From contig CANNNB010000031.1 in the NCBI GenBank assembly GCA_947505995.1, positions 1-15,381 of the forward strand: a stretch of DNA of 15,381 bases, written 5' to 3'. The notes beneath the pieces were generated by a model. That model made no database searches and was not told where the DNA came from. It worked only from the letters and a program-made list of their open reading frames with translations. The position numbers were made by a program, and so were the translations under genes. This DNA comes from Comamonadaceae bacterium (GTDB taxonomy: Bacteria > Pseudomonadota > Gammaproteobacteria > Burkholderiales > Burkholderiaceae). Within the stretch, counting starts at the first letter, position 1. The number at the start of each line of letters is the position of its first letter. This document shows, piece by piece, positions 1-7,116 of this stretch.

Positions 1-624
1 CCCGGTCTGGAGGACCCTACTTTTGCCAAGAGTGTGGTTTATTTGTGTGAACACTCAGAGCGGGGCGCCATGGGTTTGATCATCAACAAGCCCGGCGAAC
101 TCAGTTTGAAGCATTTGTTTGACAAAGTCGATCTTCCATTGCACCGCGAAGACTTATTGCAATCCAATGTATTGCATGGCGGCCCGATTCAAACCGAGCG
201 AGGCTTTGTGTTGCACGAGCCTATTTGGTTGGCAAGTGCCGAAAACTCTGAAGCGCCTAAAATTTCTGAAAATACTTCGGCAAATACTGAAGCAAATATC
301 GAAGCAGCCAATCAGTTAGAGCCTCCAAGCTCCATTTATGCGTCAACCTTGAGCGTTCCGGGTGGCTTGGCCATGACCACCTCTAAGGACGTGCTGGAAG
401 CCTTGTCTAACGGCTCTGGGCCCAAACGTGTCTTGGTCACCTTGGGGTATGCCTCTTGGGGCGAGGGGCAGCTTGAATCTGAAATTGGTGAAAACAGCTG
501 GCTCACTGTGGAGGCCAATCCCGACATTATTTTTGAAACACCCATCGAGCAACGCTATGAAAAGGCCTTGGCCCTTTTGGGCGTAAAGGCTTGGATGCTT
601 TCCAACGAGGCGGGCCACGCATGA
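1..624 (+). CDS. yqgE: YqgE/AlgH family protein (DUF179), 5' end outside window
   Basis: The reading frame is open from base 1 and the first visible codons (PGLEDPTF, then SVVYLCEHSERGAMGLIINKP) already match the conserved AlgH N-terminus, so roughly ten residues lie upstream and the GTG at 34 is an internal valine, not the start. Other family signatures are the GGP segment followed by RGFVLH, MTTSKDVLEAL, LGYASWGEGQLE and the C-terminal ending AGHA. The molecular function of this small cytoplasmic family is unsettled; it was once described as an alginate regulator (AlgH), and it commonly sits beside ruvX. An unusual Ser/Glu/Asn/Ala-rich insertion of about 30 residues (bases 234-327) follows RGFVLHEPIWLA and is absent from the E. 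coli protein. The TGA stop overlaps the ruvX ATG (ATGA), indicating translational coupling. Confidence 0.95.
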   Translation, partial: PGLEDPTFAKSVVYLCEHSERGAMGLIINKPGELSLKHLFDKVDLPLHREDLLQSNVLHGGPIQTERGFVLHEPIWLASAENSEAPKISENTSANTEANIEAANQLEPPSSIYASTLSVPGGLAMTTSKDVLEALSNGSGPKRVLVTLGYASWGEGQLESEIGENSWLTVEANPDIIFETPIEQRYEKALALLGVKAWMLSNEAGHA

Positions 625-1037
625 CGCTAGACCAGGCGCTCATTGTGCCTGCGTCTTTGCAGAGTTTTTTGGCTTTTGATTTTGGCCTCAAACGCACGGG
701 TGTGGCGGTCGGTAATCGAATGTTGCGACAAGCTACACCGCAAGCCACTGTGGTGGCAGAAGGTGATGCCCGCTTTGCACTGATTGAAAAACGCATCAAA
801 GAGTGGATGCCAGATGCATTGGTGGTGGGCGTACCGTTTCACCCCGATGGAGCCTCCCACGAAAATACTTTGCGCGCGCAAAAATTTGCTCGCCAATTGC
901 GCGGCCGATTTGGTCTCAACGTTTACGAAGTGGATGAGCGTTACAGCACCACTGAAGCTATGTCCAGTGGCGCTAAAGATGCTGACGCCGCTTCTGCTTG
1001 TATTATTTTGGAACAATTTTTAAGGAGTCTGCCGTGA
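621..1037 (+). CDS. ruvX: RuvX/YqgF, RNase H-like putative pre-16S rRNA nuclease
   Basis: This encodes 138 residues, the same length as E. coli YqgF, which is implicated in 16S rRNA 5'-end maturation; older names call it a Holliday junction resolvase. The RNase H-like fold is recognisable from the first beta strand FLAFDFGLKRTGVAVG (residues 16-31, acidic D20), the strand VVGVPFHPDG (68-77), VYEVDERYSTTEA (101-113) and the last helix starting DADAASACIILEQF with D122 in the catalytic position. The ATG at 621 was chosen because it overlaps the yqgE stop in ATGA and gives the standard length; the open frame extends further upstream but inside yqgE. The protein is cytoplasmic. Its TGA stop overlaps the GTG start of pyrR (GTGA), so yqgE, ruvX and pyrR are likely one translationally coupled transcript. 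Confidence 0.95.
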   Translation: MTLDQALIVPASLQSFLAFDFGLKRTGVAVGNRMLRQATPQATVVAEGDARFALIEKRIKEWMPDALVVGVPFHPDGASHENTLRAQKFARQLRGRFGLNVYEVDERYSTTEAMSSGAKDADAASACIILEQFLRSLP

Positions 1038-1558
1038 GTGCATTGGCTTTGAATGCAGAGGCGCTGTACGGCGAACTCTTGCGCGGTGTGCGATCGATGT
1101 GCACCGCAGAAACCCGATTGGTTGGCATCACTTCTGGCGGCGCTTGGTTGGCCGAGCGTTTGCAAAAAGACTTGGGACTCAGTGGCAAACACGGCAGCAT
1201 CTCTTCTGCCATGCACCGCGATGATTTTGCGCAACGCGGTTTGTCATCAGGGGGGCAAACCACCTTGCCTTTTGAAATTCAAGGCGCAGACGTACTCATT
1301 TTGGACGATGTGCTCTACACCGGTCGCACCATTCGCGCGGTGATCAATGAGATGTTTGATTACGGCCGCCCCGCCAACGTGAGACTGGCTGTATTGGTAG
1401 ACCGCGGCGGCAGGCAACTGCCGATTCAAGCTGACTTTGCAGCCGCTCGCGTGGCCTTGCCTGACTCGCAATCCTTGGCGCTGGCGCGCTTGGACAACGG
1501 CGAGTTTAGTTTTGAAGTGCAAGCCCAAGATGATTCAAGTTCAGTAGGAAAAAAATAA
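1034..1558 (+). CDS. pyrR: PyrR, bifunctional pyr operon regulator / uracil phosphoribosyltransferase
   Basis: A 174-residue type I phosphoribosyltransferase. The PRPP-binding loop is [16 protein letters not shown] (residues 87-102), preceded by HRDDF (61-65) and followed by [12 protein letters not shown], which matches the PyrR signature ELPIRPDYVGKN rather than other PRTases. In Bacillus PyrR binds pyr mRNA and attenuates the operon when UMP/UTP is high, and has weak uracil phosphoribosyltransferase activity. In proteobacteria it is usually encoded next to pyrB, as here, but an RNA-binding role is less established. The start is GTG at 1034, supported by a TAAGGAG ribosome site at 1021-1027 spaced six bases away. 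Upstream starts in this frame would run into ruvX. I see no obvious attenuator in the two bases between pyrR and pyrB. Confidence 0.93.
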   Translation: MSALALNAEALYGELLRGVRSMCTAETRLVGITSGGAWLAERLQKDLGLSGKHGSISSAMHRDDFAQRGLSSGGQTTLPFEIQGADVLILDDVLYTGRTIRAVINEMFDYGRPANVRLAVLVDRGGRQLPIQADFAAARVALPDSQSLALARLDNGEFSFEVQAQDDSSSVGKK

Positions 1559-1560
1559 CA

Positions 1561-2523
1561 ATGCTCTACAAACGCAACCCCCAACTCAACAAGAACGGTG
1601 AACTTATTCACTTGTTGTCGACCGAAGGTTTGTCGCGCGACATTCTGACGCACATCTTAGACACAGCAGCCAACTTTGTGAGCGTGAGTGACCGCGAAGT
1701 TAAAAAAGTGCCCTTGCTGCGCGGCAAAAGCGTTTTCAACTTGTTCTTTGAAAACAGCACCCGTACTCGCACGACATTTGAAATTGCCGCTACCCGTTTG
1801 TCGGCCGATGTGATCAACCTCGACATTGCACGCTCATCTGCCTCCAAAGGCGAATCGCTGCTCGACACCATTGCCAATTTGTCGGCCATGGCGGCCGATA
1901 TTTTTGTCGTGCGACACTCAGAGTCGGGCGCACCTTATCTCATTGCTCAACATGTGGCGCCTCATGTCCACGTGGTTAACGCAGGCGATGGCCGTCACGC
2001 TCACCCGACGCAGGGTTTGCTCGACATGTACACCATTCGCCATTACAAAAAAGAATTCAGCAACCTGACGGTGGCCATTGTGGGCGACGTGTTGCACTCG
2101 CGCGTAGCTCGCTCAGACATTCATGCACTGACCACCTTGGGCTGTGCTGAAGTTAGAGTGGTGGGCCTGCAAACCTTGGTGCCCGCAGACATGTCTCAAA
2201 TGGGCGTTAAGGTTTTTCACAATTTAGAAGAAGGCATCAAAGACTGCGATGTGATCATTACTTTGCGTCTGCAAAGCGAGCGCATGAGCGGTGCTTTGTT
2301 GCCCTCCAGTCAAGAGTACTTCAAACGCTTTGGCCTCACGCCCGAAAAACTGCAACTGGCCAAACCAGACGCCATCGTGATGCACCCTGGCCCTATCAAC
2401 CGAGGTGTCGAAATTGATTCTGCGGTGGTGGACGGACCGCAAAGTGTGATCTTGCCGCAAGTGACTTTTGGCATTGCGGTGCGCATGGCCGTCATGAGCA
2501 TCGTGGCGGGCAATGAGGCATAA
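1561..2523 (+). CDS. pyrB: Aspartate carbamoyltransferase catalytic chain
   Basis: PyrB condenses carbamoyl phosphate and L-aspartate to N-carbamoyl-aspartate, the committed step of pyrimidine synthesis. The 320-residue protein has the carbamoyl-phosphate loop [12 protein letters not shown] (S66-T-R-T-R70), the 80s-loop lysine in SASKGES (K96), HPTQGLLDM (148-156), [13 protein letters not shown] with R181, the 230s-loop RLQSER (236-241) and HPGPINRG (275-282). All catalytic residues I can identify are intact. The ATG at 1561 lies two bases after the pyrR stop, with AGGAA at 1546-1550 as a probable ribosome site. No pyrI regulatory chain is nearby; instead a dihydroorotase-like gene follows, which is the arrangement of dodecameric Pseudomonas-type ATCases made of PyrB and PyrC'. 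Confidence 0.97.
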   Translation: MLYKRNPQLNKNGELIHLLSTEGLSRDILTHILDTAANFVSVSDREVKKVPLLRGKSVFNLFFENSTRTRTTFEIAATRLSADVINLDIARSSASKGESLLDTIANLSAMAADIFVVRHSESGAPYLIAQHVAPHVHVVNAGDGRHAHPTQGLLDMYTIRHYKKEFSNLTVAIVGDVLHSRVARSDIHALTTLGCAEVRVVGLQTLVPADMSQMGVKVFHNLEEGIKDCDVIITLRLQSERMSGALLPSSQEYFKRFGLTPEKLQLAKPDAIVMHPGPINRGVEIDSAVVDGPQSVILPQVTFGIAVRMAVMSIVAGNEA

Positions 2524-2567
2524 ATAAGCATTAGAAAAAATAAGTAAAAAAAGAAAGATCAAAGACC

Positions 2568-3839
2568 ATGAAAATTTTGATTCAAGGCGGCCGGGTGCTA
2601 GACCCGCAAAGCAACACAGATGCAGTGGCCGATGTGGCCATATCGGCCGGCAAAATTGTGGCCATTGGCAAGGCGCCTGAAGGTTTTCAAGCTCAAAAAA
2701 CCATCGATGCCAAAGGCTGCATCGTGATGCCTGGCTTGGTTGATTTGTCTGTGCGCTTGAAAGAGCCTGGTCATGAGCACGAAGGCATGCTCGATTCAGA
2801 GTTGGCCGCTGCTGTGGCAGGTGGCGTGACAAGTTTGGTGTGCCCACCCGACACAGATCCTGTGTTGGACGAGCCTGGCCTTGTGGAGATGCTGCGCTTC
2901 AAAGCCGAAAAACTCAATCGCTCCAAGGTCATGCCTCTTGGTGCGTTGACGCGCGGTTTGAAGGGCGAAATATTGACTGAAATGGTTCAGCTCACTGAAG
3001 CAGGTTGCGTGGGTTTCAGCCAAGCCGAAGTGGCGCTTGAAAACACCCAAGTGTTGCAGCGTGCTTTGCAATACGCCAACTCATTTGGCTACACCGTGTG
3101 GTTGCGTCCTCAAGAATTACACCTAGGCAAAGGCGTGGCGGCCAGTGGCCCCTTGGCCACGCGCATGGGTTTGTCGAGCGTGCCCGTAGCCGCAGAGACC
3201 ATCGCCTTGCACACCATCTTTGAATTGCTCAATAGCACCAAAACGCATGTGCACTTGTGCCGCATCAGCAGCGCCGCTGGCGTGGCCTTGGTGCGCCAAG
3301 CCAAAGCCGATGGATTGCCCATCACTTGTGATGTCAGCATCAACTCCTTGCACCTAACTGATGCCGATGTGGGCTACTTCGACAGCCGCGCGCGTGTTTC
3401 GCCCCCACTGCGCCAACAACGCGATCGCGATGCACTGCGCGAAGCCTTGGCCGACGGCACCATCGATGCGTTGGTGTCCGACCATAGCCCAGTGAGCGAA
3501 GATGAAAAAGCGCTTCCATTTGCAGAAGCAGAACCCGGCGCCACGGGCCTTGAGTTGTTGCTGAGCTTGGCGCTTAAATGGTCGCAAGACAGCAAAGTGC
3601 CACTGCTTCGTGCCATGGCCACCATTACCAACGAAGCGGCACATGTGATCAAACAAGACATGGGCCAATTGAAAGTGGGATCACAAGCTGATGTGTGTAT
3701 TTTGGATCCTGAAGCGCATTGGCAAGTGACGGCTGAGAACTTGCGCAGTCAAGGCAAGTTCACACCGTTTTCTGGTTATGACTTGCCTGGCCGCGTTAAA
3801 TACACCTTGGTCAGCGGGCAACTGGCGTATCAAGCCTGA
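2568..3839 (+). CDS. pyrC: Dihydroorotase-like PyrC', probably non-catalytic ATCase partner
   Basis: The 423-residue protein has the full amidohydrolase/dihydroorotase fold, with an N-terminal beta domain (MKILIQGGRVLDP), the barrel, and a C-terminal region ending KYTLVSGQ. It has, however, lost the metal site. The HxH motif is DLSVRL (S61 and R63 instead of two His), the third histidine segment reads WLRPQE (R180), and the motif normally reading CHVS is LCRIS (R232). Only the aspartate of SDHSP (D305) remains. In Pseudomonas the equivalent PyrC' has no dihydroorotase activity and is needed to assemble PyrB into the active holoenzyme. I infer the same here, so the true dihydroorotase should be encoded elsewhere. 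An automatic label of 'dihydroorotase' would be misleading. It begins 44 bases after pyrB with only a weak purine-rich ribosome site. Confidence 0.93.
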   Translation: MKILIQGGRVLDPQSNTDAVADVAISAGKIVAIGKAPEGFQAQKTIDAKGCIVMPGLVDLSVRLKEPGHEHEGMLDSELAAAVAGGVTSLVCPPDTDPVLDEPGLVEMLRFKAEKLNRSKVMPLGALTRGLKGEILTEMVQLTEAGCVGFSQAEVALENTQVLQRALQYANSFGYTVWLRPQELHLGKGVAASGPLATRMGLSSVPVAAETIALHTIFELLNSTKTHVHLCRISSAAGVALVRQAKADGLPITCDVSINSLHLTDADVGYFDSRARVSPPLRQQRDRDALREALADGTIDALVSDHSPVSEDEKALPFAEAEPGATGLELLLSLALKWSQDSKVPLLRAMATITNEAAHVIKQDMGQLKVGSQADVCILDPEAHWQVTAENLRSQGKFTPFSGYDLPGRVKYTLVSGQLAYQA

Positions 3840-3841
3840 CC

Positions 3842-4576
3842 ATGCGCGCAGCCTTCAAATTGCTGCGTGGCTTTTGGCATGTCCTGATGGGTTGGGTCAC
3901 CATTTATTTTCGGTTTCCACAGCTCACTCCCCAGCAACGTGAAGCGCGTGTCCAAGCTTGGGCCATGCAACTCCTGCGAATTTGGGGCATCGATTTAGAA
4001 GTTCGCGGCAAGCCTGTTACCACAGGGCCTGCGCTGTTGGTATGCAATCACATTTCTTGGTTGGACATTTTGGTAATCCATGCCACCCGTCACTGTCGTT
4101 TTGTTTCAAAATCCGAATTGCGAGGCTGGCCACTGCTAGGCACTTTGGCCACCGGTGCTGGCACTTTGTACATTGAAAGAGCACAACGAAAAGACGCCAT
4201 GCGCATGGTCAAAGACATGGCGCTTTCACTTCAAAACGGCGATGTGCTGGCCGTATTTCCAGAAGGTACTACCGGCGATGGCATTGGCATGTTGCCCTTC
4301 CATTCCAACCTTCTTCAATCTGCTATTGAAGCTGATTCACCTATTCAGGCTTTGGCTTTGCAGTTTATAGATACGCGCACCGAAAGCATTAGCATGGCTG
4401 CTCGCTTTGTGGGTGACGACACTTTGTTGGCTTCTATTTGGAGCACACTGAATGCTCAAGGCTTGAAGGCTGTGGTCAATTTTGGGGAGCTTCAATTGGC
4501 TCATGGCAGGAATCGCCGAGCTTGGGCCCATGACTTGCAAGTAGACGTCATGGCCCTTAAAAAGAATTGCATGTGA
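3842..4576 (+). CDS. plsC: PlsC-type 1-acyl-sn-glycerol-3-phosphate acyltransferase
   Basis: A 244-residue LPLAT-family acyltransferase that would acylate lysophosphatidic acid or a related lysolipid at the inner membrane. Motif I is NHISWLD (N69-D75, catalytic H70 and D75), motif II is GTLYIERAQR (107-116), motif III is the phosphate-binding VFPEGTTGDG (138-147), and the later segment SPIQALALQF (166-175) fits motif IV. The hydrophobic N-terminus (about residues 8-24) is a likely membrane-associating helix. The ATG is only two bases after the pyrC' stop, so it is probably translationally coupled to the pyrimidine genes, although its function is unrelated. Substrate specificity cannot be read from sequence; an ornithine-lipid or other lysolipid acyltransferase is an alternative. 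No clear terminator follows the TGA before the convergent tRNA. Confidence 0.88.
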   Translation: MRAAFKLLRGFWHVLMGWVTIYFRFPQLTPQQREARVQAWAMQLLRIWGIDLEVRGKPVTTGPALLVCNHISWLDILVIHATRHCRFVSKSELRGWPLLGTLATGAGTLYIERAQRKDAMRMVKDMALSLQNGDVLAVFPEGTTGDGIGMLPFHSNLLQSAIEADSPIQALALQFIDTRTESISMAARFVGDDTLLASIWSTLNAQGLKAVVNFGELQLAHGRNRRAWAHDLQVDVMALKKNCM

Positions 4577-4619
4577 TCTCAATCAATGAGGCTATTTGGT
4601 ATTTGTTGAGGCTAATCTC

Positions 4620-4694
4620 TGGCGCCTCCGACAGGAATCGAACCTGTATCTAGCGCTTAGGAGGCACTCGTTCTATCCATTGAACTACGGCGGC
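4620..4694 (-). tRNA. tRNA-Arg, anticodon CCU
   Basis: The reverse complement folds as a complete 75-base cloverleaf with encoded CCA (4620-4622). The D stem is GTTC/GAAC, the anticodon stem is AGTGC/GCGCT with one T-G wobble, the anticodon loop CTCCTAA carries CCT, the variable loop is four bases, and the T arm is ACAGG-TTCGATT-CCTGT. It closely resembles E. coli tRNA-Arg(CCU) in the D and T arms, and reads the rare AGG codon. The acceptor stem is GCCGCCG against CGGAGGC, leaving a G4/A69 mismatch (base 4627 on the + strand is T where G would pair). The 5' end is 12 bases after the stop codon of the DUF1330 gene on the same strand, so it might be part of that transcript or have a promoter inside it. 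Confidence 0.95.
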
Positions 4695-4706
4695 GGATGC
4701 AGGATT

Positions 4707-5003
4707 TTAGCCGTCAAACCCATCGACCAAAAAAATATGCCCTTCAGAATTGGCTAGGCGATGAGGCAGTATGGCTTGATATTCAGGGCCGTGATACCAA
4801 GCCTCTGCTGCGGCACGGCTTGGAAATTCGATCACAACCTTGCGCTTTCCTTGGGCTGTGCCCTCCAATTGCGTGTCGTTGCCACCTCTGACCAAATATT
4901 TACCACCATATTGAACCAAGGTAGCAGGCACATGTTGAGCGTACTTCTGGTATCCCTCAGGATTGTGAACTGTGACTTGTCCAATGTGATAGGCCTTGGT
5001 CAT
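4707..5003 (-). CDS. DUF1330 family protein
   Basis: This 98-residue protein belongs to the DUF1330 family, a small dimeric alpha/beta-barrel (ferredoxin-like) fold of unknown function. Typical features are the start AYHIGQVTVHNPEGYQKY, the central GGKYLVRGG (residues 33-41), KRKVVIEFPS (53-62), AAEAWYHGPEYQ (65-76) and the C-terminal GHIFLVDGFDG. There is no signal peptide or membrane segment, so it is probably cytoplasmic. ATG at 5003 is supported by a CGGAG ribosome-binding-like site about ten bases upstream on the minus strand. It follows the VWA protein gene by 34 bases in the same direction, and may be the last protein gene of the moxR-VWA unit. No enzymatic role can be claimed. Confidence 0.88.
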   Translation of the reverse strand: MTKAYHIGQVTVHNPEGYQKYAQHVPATLVQYGGKYLVRGGNDTQLEGTAQGKRKVVIEFPSRAAAEAWYHGPEYQAILPHRLANSEGHIFLVDGFDG

Positions 5004-5037
5004 AGGGGCTCCGAGAAAAAGTTTTCTGAATGGTTAT

Positions 5038-6222
5038 TTATTTGCTCATCATGCGCATGGCATCTTCCAAACCCTTAAGGGTGAGGGGGAACATGCGGTT
5101 ACTCATGAGTTGTTGAACCACGGCAATGCTTTGGCGGTATTGCCAAACGCCCTGAGGTTCAGGGTTGATCCAAGCATATTTAGGGAAGGTGTGCGTAAGC
5201 CGTTGTAGCCACTCTGCACCTGTCTCTTCGTTGTTGTATTCCACGCTGCCGCCGCGTTGCAAAATTTCATAGGGGCTCATGGTGGCATCGCCCACAAAGA
5301 TCAGTTTGTAGTCTTTGTTGTACTTGCGCAGAATATCCCAAGTTGGAAATTTTTCTGCGTAGCGGCGTTTGTTGTTCTTCCACATGAAGTCATATACACA
5401 GTTGTGGAAATAATAAAACTCTAGGTGTTTGAACTCTGCCTTGGCAGCAGAAAACAATTCTTCAACCCGCGCTATGTGGTCGTCCATGGTGCCGCCCACG
5501 TCCATGAGCAGCAACACCTTCACGTTGTTATGCCGCTCAGGAATCATCTTGATGTCCAAGTAGCCCGCATTGGCTGCCGTGGCGCGAATGGTGTCTGGCA
5601 AGTCAAGTTCTTCTACAGAGCCTTCGCGCGCAAACTTGCGCAGGCGGCGCAATGCCACTTTGATGTTGCGTGTACCCAGTTCTTGGGTGTCGTCGTAGTC
5701 GCGATAAGCGCGTTGCTCCCATACTTTCACAGCGCTGCGTTGGCCACCTTTGCCGCCAATGCGAATACCTTGGGGGTTTTGGCCGCCATTGCCAAAAGGC
5801 GATGTGCCGCCTGTGCCAATCCATTTGTTGCCACCTTCGTGGCGCTCTTTTTGTTCTTCGAGACGTTTTTTCAAAGTCTCCATCAACTCGTCCCAGCCCA
5901 TTTTTTCAATGGCGGCTTTTTGTTCGGGCGTGAGTTCTTTTTCTAGAATTTTCTGCAACCATTCGAGCGGCACTTCTTTGGTGAAGTCGGTGAGCATTTC
6001 AACGCCTTTGAAGTAAGCACCAAAGGCTTTGTCAAACTTGTCGTAATGCTTCTCGTCTTTCACCATGACCGTACGGCTTAAGTGATAGAAGTCGTCAATG
6101 CTGCAGGCGTCAGAAGCGGGGCCCACCACATTTGCTTGAAGGGCTTCAAGCACATTGAGGTACTCGCGAACAGACACCGGCAATTTGGCGGCACGAAGTG
6201 TATAAAAGAAATCAATCAGCAT
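5038..6222 (-). CDS. CoxE-like von Willebrand factor A domain protein
   Basis: A 394-residue cytoplasmic protein (no signal peptide or transmembrane segment). The N-terminus MLIDFFYTLRAAKLPVSVREYL is typical of CoxE-like VWA proteins. A charged helical region (about 85-130) and a glycine-rich linker (131-160) precede the VWA domain, which begins at VKVLLLMDVGGTMDDH (235-249). The metal-site motif is D241-x-G-x-T245 rather than the usual DxSxS, with VGDATMSPYEI (310-320) supplying the later metal-site residues. Such proteins act as partners of MoxR AAA+ ATPases in maturing or remodelling a target enzyme; a moxR-type gene lies three genes upstream in the same direction. The gene starts three bases after the acetyltransferase stop, so the two are probably cotranscribed. 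The client is unknown. Confidence 0.9.
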   Translation of the reverse strand: MLIDFFYTLRAAKLPVSVREYLNVLEALQANVVGPASDACSIDDFYHLSRTVMVKDEKHYDKFDKAFGAYFKGVEMLTDFTKEVPLEWLQKILEKELTPEQKAAIEKMGWDELMETLKKRLEEQKERHEGGNKWIGTGGTSPFGNGGQNPQGIRIGGKGGQRSAVKVWEQRAYRDYDDTQELGTRNIKVALRRLRKFAREGSVEELDLPDTIRATAANAGYLDIKMIPERHNNVKVLLLMDVGGTMDDHIARVEELFSAAKAEFKHLEFYYFHNCVYDFMWKNNKRRYAEKFPTWDILRKYNKDYKLIFVGDATMSPYEILQRGGSVEYNNEETGAEWLQRLTHTFPKYAWINPEPQGVWQYRQSIAVVQQLMSNRMFPLTLKGLEDAMRMMSK

Positions 6223-6225
6223 GGT

Positions 6226-6843
6226 TTAGGCCTTGCGCGAACGACTGAGTTGGTAATCCAAGTTAGCCTTCACAGAAGGCCACTCGGTGTTCAAAATACT
6301 GTAGACGCACGTGTCGCGAAGTGCGCCCATGGCATCGGGATGTGTGTTGATGGCGTGATTGCGAAGAATCCCATCCAATTTGGCGCCCAAGCGTTCAATG
6401 GCATTGCGGCTTTGTTGGTTGAAAAAATGAGTTCTAAATTCCACTGCAATGCAGTTGAGTTGCTCAAACGCGTGCGCCAATAAAAGTCGTTTGCATTCAG
6501 TGTTCAGAGACGTTCGCTGTACATTGGTACGGTACCAAGTAGAGCCAACTTCAACACGTTTGTTGGCTGAATCAATGTTCATGTAGGTGGTCATGCCCAC
6601 AGCTTTGCCATCTCGCAAAACTGTGAACGGCAGCATGCTGCCTTGTTCATGAAGTTGAAGGCGACGCAGAATTTCATCATTCATCTTTTCTGGCGTGGGA
6701 ATGACGGTATACCAATGCCGCCAGAGTTCGCCATCTTTCACGGCATCTACCAAATCGTCGTGGTGCGTCATGTTCAATGGAACCAAAGCGACGTGCCGAC
6801 CTTGAAGCTCAATGCCTTGTAAGAATGAATGAGTCGAATTCAT
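6226..6843 (-). CDS. GNAT-family N-acetyltransferase (RimJ/RimL type)
   Basis: A 205-residue GNAT acetyltransferase of the group often called RimJ/RimL-like. Family features are the N-terminal LQGRHVALVPLNMTHHDDL, the central beta strands around MLPFTVLRDGKAVGMTTYM (70-88), the segment WYRTNVQRTSLNTECKRLLL (103-122) where acetyl-CoA should bind, and FFNQQSRNAIERLGAKLDG (140-158), which matches the conserved N-x-x-S-x-x-x-x-E-x-x-G-F/A region. The usual Q/R-x-x-G-x-A loop is not well conserved. The acceptor substrate is not predictable from sequence. I chose ATG at 6843, which overlaps the upstream stop codon by one base (TGATG); a TTG one codon earlier is also open. Its place between a membrane protein gene and the VWA gene suggests a role connected to that module, but no direct evidence supports this. 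Confidence 0.88.
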   Translation of the reverse strand: MNSTHSFLQGIELQGRHVALVPLNMTHHDDLVDAVKDGELWRHWYTVIPTPEKMNDEILRRLQLHEQGSMLPFTVLRDGKAVGMTTYMNIDSANKRVEVGSTWYRTNVQRTSLNTECKRLLLAHAFEQLNCIAVEFRTHFFNQQSRNAIERLGAKLDGILRNHAINTHPDAMGALRDTCVYSILNTEWPSVKANLDYQLSRSRKA

Positions 6844-7106
6844 CAAAGATCTTTCTTTGAGGTGTCGCTTTTTTTATCATCGGTTTCTTCGGCTTGGTTG
6901 GCCTGGCTTGCCTGCCATCGACGTGACAATTGCAATCCTAAGCCACCCCCTAAACCTACCAACACAATGCCGCCAATGCTTTCATTGCCATAACCGCTGG
7001 CAAAAATATTCCATCCAAGCAGTTGACCTATCCAAAAACCAATCAGCGCTCCACCGACAAAGCCAACGGCATCAGCGAGGCCTTCAAGAAGAGGACTGAG
7101 GGACAT
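6843..7106 (-). CDS. Small two-helix membrane protein of unknown function
   Basis: An 87-residue protein I do not recognise by name. Two hydrophobic, glycine-rich segments are visible: about residues 13-32 (VGFVGGALIGFWIGQLLGW) and 43-60 (SIGGIVLVGLGGGLGL), with short loops between them. The C-terminal 25 residues are hydrophilic and strongly charged (EETDDKKSDTSKKD). The repeated small residues in both helices look like tight helix packing, so an oligomeric inner-membrane protein is plausible. The ATG at 7106 is ten bases after the moxR stop, and its TGA overlaps the acetyltransferase ATG. This tight placement inside the moxR-VWA gene run is good evidence that it is a real expressed gene. 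It could anchor the ATPase/VWA system to the membrane, which is inference only. Confidence 0.8.
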   Translation of the reverse strand: MSLSPLLEGLADAVGFVGGALIGFWIGQLLGWNIFASGYGNESIGGIVLVGLGGGLGLQLSRRWQASQANQAEETDDKKSDTSKKDL

Positions 7107-7116
7107 GCTTTGGATC

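Noticed and set aside
2224..2847. A 207-codon minus-strand frame across the pyrB-pyrC' junction.
   Set aside because: It crosses two genes with strong family matches on the other strand, and has no recognisable domain.
4587..4614. Direct repeat TGAGGCTA (4587-4594 and 4607-4614) next to the tRNA, considered as an integration-site remnant.
   Set aside because: Only eight bases, both copies lie together on one side of the tRNA and no integrase or foreign gene is near.
5425..5946. A 173-codon plus-strand frame opposite the VWA gene.
   Set aside because: Low-information shadow frame inside a clear VWA gene.
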